A stretch of DNA of 51,826 nt from Oscillospiraceae bacterium (GTDB taxonomy: Bacteria; Bacillota; Clostridia; Oscillospirales; CAG-272). Below the pieces are notes generated by a model. The model was not told the origin of the DNA. It did no database searches and worked only from the letters and a program-made list of their open reading frames with translations. Positions 40,177 through 47,865 of the stretch are shown one piece after another. Each line of letters starts with the position of its first letter. The stretch's first letter is position 1. The DNA lies in assembly GCA_015065285.1 (NCBI GenBank), contig SVQP01000009.1:1-51826 (forward strand), read 5' to 3'. The position numbers and the translations under genes were made by a program.

Positions 40177-43100
40177 TAAAAGACAACATTTATACCCTTG
40201 TATTCCGCCCCGAAATGGGTGAGGTCTCGCAGAGATCCATGGAGATCCAGGTGGGCGCTGCCCTGCCGACGCTGCCGATTCCGCAGCGCCAGGGCTACAC
40301 CTTCGGTGGCTGGTACACAGCACCCGGCGGCAAGGGTCAAAAAGTCGTACCCGGAGACGTACCCGATTTTTCCGAGGACGTCATCCTGTACGCGCACTGG
40401 ATCAAGCGTAAGGCAGCCAAAAAGCGCTCGCTTTACCGCACACAGAAAAAGGCTACCGTGGCGCTTGCCATCAGCTTTGCGTTGCTGATCGTGGTTTTGA
40501 TCGGTGTTAACGCGCTGGTCAGCATCCTGACCTTTACCGAGGAGATCCGCATCATTGGTGAGGATGGCAAGATTGAAACCATTTCCACCAAATACTACGT
40601 CAAAAAGATCGACGGTGAATACACGCTTTGTGAGCTGGAGGGATCCTTCCCCAATTTCACCTTCCATCCGCTGCCGCAGGATAACGACGGCTACTTTGTC
40701 ACCAAACAGCAATCCCTGATTGAGGTTGATCCCAAAACGGGCGCTTGCAAGGTTTATGCAGTGGTGGAGACCGACGGCACCGAGGTGGTGGGACATGCAG
40801 GCAGAGTCATGATCTTCCGCCAGCTGACCTACGATGCCTCCTCCGCGCTTGGTCAGATCGAAGCCAACCGCATTGATAAGATCGAGGTCAACAACGCGCA
40901 CGGCTCTTACACCTTTATCCGTGAAAAGGGTACCAACTCCTTCTACATCAAGGACTATGGCACCACCGCATACAGCCTGGAATCCTTTGCATCCCTGGCA
41001 AGCGCATGCGGCTACACCATTTCCATGGAAAGACTTTCGGATCCCGACTGTGAGCCGGACGGTACCATTCGCTTTGCCGAGTACGGTCTGATAGCGGAGA
41101 CCCGCACGGACGAGGAGGGCAAGGAATACGAATACAAGCCCGCCACCTTTACCGTCACCGCCGGTGATGGCACGGCTTACACCGTGATCGTGGGTGACGC
41201 CATTGTTTCGGGCGCAGGCTATTACGTGCAGCTCGAAGGCCGTAACACCGTTTATATTCTCTCCGCCTCCGGTATTGAGGATTTTGTGCTCTCCCCCTTA
41301 GAGAGCATGCTGACCCCCATGGTCACCTACCCCTCCTCTATGAACACATACTTTGACGTGGAGCACTTTGTGATCGAAAACATTGATCAGGACGCGATTT
41401 TCGACATCATTCTGGACGAGGCTTGCGTAAAGCTGGGACTTTCCAAGGAAGAGCTCAAGGACCTGAGCGCCGAGGAAGAAGAGCTGCTGGTCAAAACCTG
41501 CAACGAGATCATTGAAAAGAAATACGAGGAACTGGAGGACAGATTTACCACACAGATCTGCGATTTCTCTTATCTGGATCTGGAGGAGCGCGAAAACACC
41601 ATGTACGGCTCGATGTCCTACAAGACCGATTCCGAGTACATGCAAGGCTATTTCCCGCATTACGACAACGTCAACGCGGCACTCTACAGCCTGTATTCCC
41701 TTGCTCCCTTGCGCATTGTCAAGCTGGATCCCGATGCGGATACCATGGACGAATATGGCGTAATGTTCCCCGAGCACGTCATTTCCTACTACTATGACGA
41801 CACCGATGATGAGGGCAACACCTACACCATCTACAACCGCGTCAGTCTGAGCGAAAAATCCACCACGGGTATTTACTACGCCTACGGTGAGATCATGACC
41901 AAGAATGACAAGGGCGAATACTATTACCTGTACACGCCCATGATCATTGAGCTTTACGAGAGTGCCGTTCCCTTCCTGGAATGGGATAACGAGGACTGGT
42001 ACGATCCCTATTTCGTTCAGCTCAACATTGCATACGTGCAGGACGTGATTTACTCCTTCGGCACGGACAAGCTGCACTACAAGCTGGACAACTCCCCCAC
42101 CTCTCAGATGGTCTTTTTGCCCGGCAGAGGCAGCTCGCACACAAGCAAGACCGAGGACGGTGAGATCACCTACAACATTGAAAAGATTGGCGATCGCTAC
42201 GTGCTGACCGATCAGGACGGCAACGCGCTCTCAGCCGTTCATTCCTCGGATTACATGGTCAGTGCACAGTATGTGACCAAAGGAACGGTGGAATACCCCA
42301 CCCCGCAATACAAAAAGGACTACATGTTCATTGAAACCGCCTCGGACGATGCCACGGGTCGCTACACCTACTACATGTACTACCGTGCAGGCAGAGAGGA
42401 CCACTACAGACTTTGCGCTGATGTGCACGTGCTCAATGCAAGCGGTGATACCATCAGCGTCAACACCGTGCAGGGTCAGGCGGCTTATCAGACCGACTAC
42501 TTCTACACTAAGAGCGGATATTTGTTCATGCTGGACAGATACAGCGAGCTTGGCAGTGAGCTGACCGAGGGCATGGGCAGCTGGGGAGACAGCACGGTAT
42601 ACATTACAGCGGATGACAAATACATCCTGATTGACAACAACACGGGTGATTTCTTCAAGCTGGAAACGCTGACTCCCAAGATCTACTTTACCGACAAGGA
42701 CACCTCCCAGATGGTGATCAACAGTGCGGACCGCAACGGTGTGACCTTCTATCCCACCGGCAACACGCCTCTGCGCTTCAATGACGACCAAGGATATTTC
42801 GAGGTTTACAACACGGCAAAGAAAACCTGGACAAAGGCTTCCACCGCAAACTGCACGCTGGGCGTTTGGGGCTCGGGCAGTTACTACAAAACCGCTGACG
42901 GCACCTACATTCTGGTAGACGGCAAAACGGGCGAGTGGGGTTACCTCTATCTCTCCACCGTATCCTCTGCAAATATGACGGTATCGGTCAACGGGCAGAA
43001 GCTGGACTATGAGGTCGTGCTGCACAACGCGGCAGGCAAAACGCAGAACTCCACTGCCGCAGATAACTTCCGTAAGCTCTATCAGGGCTTGCTGTACGCC

Positions 43101-43421
43101 TCTGTGGAAGGTATGACTGATCTGAGCGAAGAGGAAATGGCTGCGCTGCGTGCCCTTCCCGAGAGCGAATGCCAGCTCAAGCTGGTTATCAACGCCAAGG
43201 ACCCCGACGGCACCACCCGTTACACCATTTACCGCTTCTATCGGTACACCAACATGAAATCCTATCTGACCGTTGAGCTTGTGGACTCCCCCGATGATCC
43301 GGGCAATCCGCAGAACGGTCAGGGCACCTTCTTTGTCAACCAGACCTTTGTGGACAAGCTGATTGCAGACGCACAAAGAGTCATGAAGGGCGAAGAGGTT
43401 GTGGCTATCAGTAAAAACTAA
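40173..43421 (+). CDS. Giant DUF4340-like protein with N-terminal InlB-type repeat and one TM helix
   Basis: A 1082-residue protein, last in the Gld-type operon. Residues about 8-82 look like a Listeria-Bacteroides (Flg_new/InlB B) repeat: PTLPIPQRQGYTFGGWYTAP and VILYAHW. A basic stretch (KRKAAKKRSLYRTQKK) and one transmembrane helix (about 107-132, VALAISFALLIVVLIGVNAL) follow. The other ~950 residues are extracytoplasmic, with DUF4340-like strands (IDKIEVNNAHGSYTFIREKG, YTVIVGDAIVSGAGYYVQLEG) in at least two copies. By the positive-inside rule the InlB-type repeat would be cytoplasmic, odd for an extracellular domain. The ATG overlaps the previous stop. DUF4340 proteins regularly accompany Gld-type ABC systems. 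Confidence 0.85.
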   Translation: MIKDNIYTLVFRPEMGEVSQRSMEIQVGAALPTLPIPQRQGYTFGGWYTAPGGKGQKVVPGDVPDFSEDVILYAHWIKRKAAKKRSLYRTQKKATVALAISFALLIVVLIGVNALVSILTFTEEIRIIGEDGKIETISTKYYVKKIDGEYTLCELEGSFPNFTFHPLPQDNDGYFVTKQQSLIEVDPKTGACKVYAVVETDGTEVVGHAGRVMIFRQLTYDASSALGQIEANRIDKIEVNNAHGSYTFIREKGTNSFYIKDYGTTAYSLESFASLASACGYTISMERLSDPDCEPDGTIRFAEYGLIAETRTDEEGKEYEYKPATFTVTAGDGTAYTVIVGDAIVSGAGYYVQLEGRNTVYILSASGIEDFVLSPLESMLTPMVTYPSSMNTYFDVEHFVIENIDQDAIFDIILDEACVKLGLSKEELKDLSAEEEELLVKTCNEIIEKKYEELEDRFTTQICDFSYLDLEERENTMYGSMSYKTDSEYMQGYFPHYDNVNAALYSLYSLAPLRIVKLDPDADTMDEYGVMFPEHVISYYYDDTDDEGNTYTIYNRVSLSEKSTTGIYYAYGEIMTKNDKGEYYYLYTPMIIELYESAVPFLEWDNEDWYDPYFVQLNIAYVQDVIYSFGTDKLHYKLDNSPTSQMVFLPGRGSSHTSKTEDGEITYNIEKIGDRYVLTDQDGNALSAVHSSDYMVSAQYVTKGTVEYPTPQYKKDYMFIETASDDATGRYTYYMYYRAGREDHYRLCADVHVLNASGDTISVNTVQGQAAYQTDYFYTKSGYLFMLDRYSELGSELTEGMGSWGDSTVYITADDKYILIDNNTGDFFKLETLTPKIYFTDKDTSQMVINSADRNGVTFYPTGNTPLRFNDDQGYFEVYNTAKKTWTKASTANCTLGVWGSGSYYKTADGTYILVDGKTGEWGYLYLSTVSSANMTVSVNGQKLDYEVVLHNAAGKTQNSTAADNFRKLYQGLLYASVEGMTDLSEEEMAALRALPESECQLKLVINAKDPDGTTRYTIYRFYRYTNMKSYLTVELVDSPDDPGNPQNGQGTFFVNQTFVDKLIADAQRVMKGEEVVAISKN

Positions 43422-43427
43422 TACAAA

Positions 43428-43460
43428 AAAACTTCCGAAGAATATCTTCGGAAGTTTTTT
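43428..43460. terminator. Bidirectional terminator between the Gld operon and the discoidin protein
   Basis: AAACTTCCGAAGA / TCTTCGGAAGTTT hairpin with loop ATA, A-run on the left and T-run on the right, between two convergent stops (43421 and 43464). Confidence 0.9.
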
Positions 43461-43463
43461 ATT

Positions 43464-46400
43464 TTATGCTTTTTTCTTTTTGGTCACGCAAGCGCAGCCA
43501 AGCACAAGGGCGAGCAAGCAAGCAATGCTGCCTGCGTAGCTCTTGCATCCGCCGCTTTGCTCGGGCTCCTCTGTCGGGGCGGTTTCGGAATCGGTCAGCC
43601 CTTCGCTTTGCTCGGGATCACTTCCCTGCTCGGTACTCGATTCGGGCTCGGGCTCGGGCATTGCGGTCTTGAGCGTGCGGATCAGCACGTCCATAGACGT
43701 AGAGGTCAGCAGCTCGTTTTCCATGCCTGCCACAGCCTTGAGATATGCCTGGGCATTGACGTCTCCGCCCGCTGCCACGTAAGCCTCCATAGCACTCTGC
43801 AAGGCGCTCTTGTCACACACGGGGGTTCCGTATGCCTCAATCTCCGCAAGCTGCAGCATATAACCGTCCGCTGCCGTGTTGCGCAGCTTGGTGCCCACAA
43901 ATTTCACCATGCTTGCCGTGATGGGCTGGGAGAGTGTAATCTCATAAGGTGCATCCGGCTTTTTACTGCCGGTCTGCTTGTCAACAGAGATCCAATTCTC
44001 TCCATCCTCGGAAAGCAGAATTTCAAAATCCTCAGGCCACAGATCGGTAATGGCGTGCACCACAATGCGATCAACGGCAAACGTATCGCCAAAATCAATG
44101 GTCACGTACTCGGTGGACTCTGCCTTATCGTGAATCTTGACGTTGGAGGTCCAACCGTTGGTAAGCACACCGTCATTGATAAACTTGCCTGCCCAGCCCC
44201 ATGCCACGTATTCGTCACCGGGCTGACTGGAAACCTCGAAGGGTCTGCCGAGTGCGATATTCATGCCCTCGGTATAAATGATCTCATCGCGAGGCGTATT
44301 GTTGGTACCGGGAGCTCCGACAGATCCGTCATCCATAAACATCTCGATCTCAGCAATACACAGATTGCCCGTATATCCCGAAATATCCAGCTTGACGTAA
44401 CGCGCATTGACTGCATCAAAGGTAAAGCTGGGGATCTCGGATCTTGCATTGATGCCGCTTTGCTCGTGCACCTGCTGCCAGCTCTTGCCATCCTCGGAGA
44501 CGCTGATCACAATGCTCTTACCAAAGCCCTTGCCCTGCGTTTTACCGCTGCCTGCAGGATAAATATCCACACGGTTGAGCTTGGTGGCATAGCCGATATC
44601 AATGATAATCTCGCTTTGCTTGGTATCCTTGGACGCCCAGCCCAGCGTGCCGTTTGCCTCGCAGGAGCGATTGCCGTCGTTCAGATTATCCATATACTGA
44701 TCGGACGTGCCTTGCGAGGAGTTGCACGTGATCTGCGCGTCTGCCGCGAGATTGCTACCCACAATTGCAGGCTCGACGGGCTTTGCAAAATCCAAGCCCT
44801 CGGGCAATGCCAGCAGTACACCGTCACCCGCAGCCAGCTCCATTGTCAGCTTGCCGCCCGAGAAGGCAACGTCACACAGACTGCCATCGGTCTTGCTGAC
44901 GCTTTGCAGCGAGGTGATCCGATCGTCAAAGCGCAGGGAAAGCGTTTGCTTTTTTGAAAAATTGTTGTTGACGACCATCAAATAGTTTCTGCCCGTTTCG
45001 CGGTGCTTGAGCAAGGAAACGGTATAATTCTTGTCGTCATCCGGCTGCAGCGGAAAATCCTCGGGAATGCTTTCCTGACCCCAGGTCTCACCGTTGAGAT
45101 AGATCTCAAGTGCATCACATCCGATCAGCACCTTACCCATTGCCAGCACCTCGTGATTGATCTCGGACACGGCGGCATAGTGCTTGTTGGGCACACCGGT
45201 GGGAGAAATAATACCGTCTGCAAACGGCTCGGAGCGATCCACGGGCGTAAACCACGTGAAATAGGAGATCTGCTTATAGCCGTATGCCATGTACATATAG
45301 ATCTCATAGCGGATCTCACTGTCGGTAGGGCGACGGAAGCCTCCGGGAATGCACACGCTCTGGATATACGCACCCGTCTTGACTCCGTTGGCAAGACCCA
45401 CGTCATGGCAGGCATCCATATTGGCAAGGAATCCCACGCGGTCCATGCTGCCTGCTGCCACACCGTAAGGGTAACGGTCGTACATCAGATAATCCAAGGG
45501 GTACCCGGTTGACGCGCACAGCTTGCACCAGTCGTTCATCTGGCTGATATAGGTAGCCATGGAAGGATAAGAGCCTGACGGCAGGAAATTGAGGTGCATA
45601 TAACGGTCGGGCGCAACCGCTTTGAGTGCACGGTATGCGTCAATAAAGGTATTGGGGTTATAGGGCTCATCCAGCATGTAGTAGCCGCCCACACCGGGCA
45701 CGTCCTCGTACTCGGCAACCACTGCCCGGATCTCATCCGCACTCATGTTCAAAAGATTGCTGCCAAGGCGATCATCGCCCACGGTCATCATCATACCGTA
45801 CTTGGCGCACAGCTCCAGCATCTTTTCCTGCGTTTGCTTGGCACCCAGCGCATCTCCCGAGCCCATGACGTAGGTAATGCCCGCGTCTGCCATCAGCTTA
45901 TATTGTTCGTCGTTGATATAATCCTTGGTTGGCGGCCAGAAGATTGAGATCATGATGTTATCGTCATATCTGTCCTTCTCTTCTACCACCTTGACCGTGC
46001 AAATCTCGCGTACAGAGCCAATGGTCGCAGTCACGGTTGCCGTGCCCTTTTTCAAAGCGGTGATCTTACCGTCCGCATCCACCGTGGCAACGGCGGTATT
46101 ATCCGAGCTCCAGCTCACCACAGGGGCACTTTCAAAGCCCAAAAGCTTGACAGAGAGCTGCGCACTCTGACCGGGCAGCAGCTCCACGGCATGCTTATCA
46201 AGCTCTGCCTTTTGCACGCCCTTACCGTATACGGCGACCTCGGCAAGCTGCACCAGCAAGCCGTCCGAGGACTGCGCTGCACCTGCAGACTCTACCGAAT
46301 AGCGCTCGGTAACGTTGATTTTGACGTATCTTGCCTGCACGGGCGCAAAATCATGCACGTTGGCAGTCTTATTGACACCGGGATTTCCCTGGCTGCGCAC

Positions 46401-46835
46401 AAGCTCGGTATAGGACGCATTGTCGGTCGATACCGAAACCGTGTAGGTTACGGGGAAATTGTTTCCGCTGCCCGTGGGAAACAGAACCACGCGCGAGATC
46501 TCGGTTACATCTCCAAGATCCAGCGTCAGTGCAACCGGCTTGGTTTTATCGGTCTCCACGTCATACGGATTGGTCGACCAGCCGGTATTCAGCTTGCCGT
46601 CCACCAGCATGGCTTTGCACCATTTCTCACCCGGCATTTCATACGAGTTCTCACCCGTTGTTTTGGAGGATGCCTTGGACACCGAAACAGATGCTCCCTC
46701 GGCTACGTTGACGTAGCCTGCAGGCGCTTTGGCATCAATGGCATCATCGGCAGCAATTGTGGGAAGCAGCAGGCATCCTGCCGCCATCATCATAACAAGG
46801 GATAGGCACAGTATACGGATCATATTTCGTTTCAT
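43464..46835 (-). CDS. Secreted multi-domain glycan-interacting protein (three discoidin domains, Big2, TIM-barrel-like core, C-terminal anchor)
   Basis: A 1123-residue protein. In order: signal peptide (about 1-30, ending near LPTIAA); F5/8-type C (discoidin) domain ~40-200; Big2 Ig-like domain ~205-285 (SWSSDNTAVATVDADGKIT); a TIM-barrel-like domain ~295-590 with YYMLDEPYNPNTF that may hold a catalytic acid, resembling GH-A hydrolases; beta domain; discoidin domain 2 (~695-830) and 3 (~860-1010); Pro-Glu-rich stalk; and a C-terminus EQSGGCKSYAGS, hydrophobic helix, KKKKA. The start at 46835 has GGAG eight bases upstream; an upstream extension overlaps the -10 box. Glycan binding or hydrolysis outside the cell is inferred; substrate unknown. 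Confidence 0.85.
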   Translation of the reverse strand: MKRNMIRILCLSLVMMMAAGCLLLPTIAADDAIDAKAPAGYVNVAEGASVSVSKASSKTTGENSYEMPGEKWCKAMLVDGKLNTGWSTNPYDVETDKTKPVALTLDLGDVTEISRVVLFPTGSGNNFPVTYTVSVSTDNASYTELVRSQGNPGVNKTANVHDFAPVQARYVKINVTERYSVESAGAAQSSDGLLVQLAEVAVYGKGVQKAELDKHAVELLPGQSAQLSVKLLGFESAPVVSWSSDNTAVATVDADGKITALKKGTATVTATIGSVREICTVKVVEEKDRYDDNIMISIFWPPTKDYINDEQYKLMADAGITYVMGSGDALGAKQTQEKMLELCAKYGMMMTVGDDRLGSNLLNMSADEIRAVVAEYEDVPGVGGYYMLDEPYNPNTFIDAYRALKAVAPDRYMHLNFLPSGSYPSMATYISQMNDWCKLCASTGYPLDYLMYDRYPYGVAAGSMDRVGFLANMDACHDVGLANGVKTGAYIQSVCIPGGFRRPTDSEIRYEIYMYMAYGYKQISYFTWFTPVDRSEPFADGIISPTGVPNKHYAAVSEINHEVLAMGKVLIGCDALEIYLNGETWGQESIPEDFPLQPDDDKNYTVSLLKHRETGRNYLMVVNNNFSKKQTLSLRFDDRITSLQSVSKTDGSLCDVAFSGGKLTMELAAGDGVLLALPEGLDFAKPVEPAIVGSNLAADAQITCNSSQGTSDQYMDNLNDGNRSCEANGTLGWASKDTKQSEIIIDIGYATKLNRVDIYPAGSGKTQGKGFGKSIVISVSEDGKSWQQVHEQSGINARSEIPSFTFDAVNARYVKLDISGYTGNLCIAEIEMFMDDGSVGAPGTNNTPRDEIIYTEGMNIALGRPFEVSSQPGDEYVAWGWAGKFINDGVLTNGWTSNVKIHDKAESTEYVTIDFGDTFAVDRIVVHAITDLWPEDFEILLSEDGENWISVDKQTGSKKPDAPYEITLSQPITASMVKFVGTKLRNTAADGYMLQLAEIEAYGTPVCDKSALQSAMEAYVAAGGDVNAQAYLKAVAGMENELLTSTSMDVLIRTLKTAMPEPEPESSTEQGSDPEQSEGLTDSETAPTEEPEQSGGCKSYAGSIACLLALVLGCACVTKKKKA

Positions 46836-46866
46836 CGCGCGCACTCCTTTTTTCTTGATTATTTTC

Positions 46867-46896
46867 ATTATATCATCTGCCCCTGCGGCTTGTCAA
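46867..46896 (-). promoter_or_regulatory. Promoter of discoidin protein gene
   Basis: Minus strand TTGACA (46896-46891), 18-base spacer, TATAAT (46872-46867). Its -35 lies 16 bases from that of the divergent metF promoter. Confidence 0.8.
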
Positions 46897-46912
46897 GAAG
46901 AGGCTGCCATAC

Positions 46913-46941
46913 TTGACACGTTTTTGTAAAAGGTGTATAAT
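46913..46941 (+). promoter_or_regulatory. Consensus promoter of metF-metH
   Basis: TTGACA at 46913-46918, 17-base spacer, TATAAT at 46936-46941, 33 bases before the ATG. There is no room for a SAM riboswitch or T-box between promoter and gene. Confidence 0.88.
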
Positions 46942-46973
46942 AAAATGGATAGTAACGATGGGAGGTCCCCTTT

Positions 46974-47852
46974 ATGAAGCTGACCGAAATTCTGAACAGT
47001 GAAAAGCTTTCCCTCTCCTTTGAGGTGTTTCCGCCCAAAACCGACTCTGCCTTTGCAAGCGTGGAGAATGCAACCATGCAGATCGCGGCGCTAAAGCCAC
47101 CTTTTATGAGCGTAACCTACGGTGCAGGCGGCGGCACAAGTCAATATACCCTGGAGATCGCCAAGCATATAAAGCAAGCATACGACGTCCCCATGCTTGC
47201 GCACCTGACCTGCGTTTCTTCCACCAAACAGACTGTGGCAGCGCAGATTGAAGCGATCAGGCAAGCGGGCATACAAAACGTGATGGCTTTGCGTGGCGAC
47301 ATTCCCGCGCACCTTTCGGGCGCAAATCGCTCCGGCTGGGATTATCACCATGCCATTGATCTTGTACGCGAGCTCAAGGCAAGCCCTGCCGACTTTTGCA
47401 TTGGCGGTGCGTGCTACCCCGAGGTGCACCCCGAGAGCGTCAATCAAAAGGAGGATATCCGCTACTTAGCCGAAAAAGTGGAGGCAGGCTGCGACTTTTT
47501 GACCACACAGATGTTTTTTGATAACAATCTCTTATACAATTTCCTTTACAAAGCGCGAGAAGCAGGCATTACTGTGCCCGTAGTGGCAGGCATTATGCCC
47601 ATCACCAATGCCTCGCAAGTAGAACGCGCCATCAAGCTCTCCGGCTCGCATATGCCGCGCAGATTCCTCTCCCTGGTAGACAGGTTCGGCAACGATCCCG
47701 CTGCTATGAAGCAGGCAGGCATTGCGTACGCGACCGATCAGATCATTGACCTCTTTGCCAACAACGTGACCAACGTGCACGTATACTCCATGAACAAGCC
47801 CGACGTGGCTGCTGCCATTATGGCAAATCTTTCGGATATTCTGGGAAAATAA
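46974..47852 (+). CDS. metF: Methylenetetrahydrofolate reductase
   Basis: A 292-residue flavoprotein with the FAD-dependent TIM-barrel fold. Motifs are SFEVFPPKTDSAF at the N-terminus, SVTYGAGGGTSQYTLE near 45, AHLTCVSSTKQT near 75, VMALRGDIPAHLSG near 102 and CDFLTTQMFFDNNL near 170. It reduces 5,10-methylene-THF to 5-methyl-THF, the methyl donor for methionine synthase encoded 14 bases downstream. The start has GGGAGGTCC upstream. The two genes form a compact methionine unit. Length is normal. Confidence 0.95.
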   Translation: MKLTEILNSEKLSLSFEVFPPKTDSAFASVENATMQIAALKPPFMSVTYGAGGGTSQYTLEIAKHIKQAYDVPMLAHLTCVSSTKQTVAAQIEAIRQAGIQNVMALRGDIPAHLSGANRSGWDYHHAIDLVRELKASPADFCIGGACYPEVHPESVNQKEDIRYLAEKVEAGCDFLTTQMFFDNNLLYNFLYKAREAGITVPVVAGIMPITNASQVERAIKLSGSHMPRRFLSLVDRFGNDPAAMKQAGIAYATDQIIDLFANNVTNVHVYSMNKPDVAAAIMANLSDILGK

Positions 47853-47865
47853 GCGGAGGCATTCT

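Noticed and set aside
46942-46973. SAM riboswitch or T-box before metF
   Set aside because: Only 32 bases separate the -10 box from the start codon, far too few for either element.
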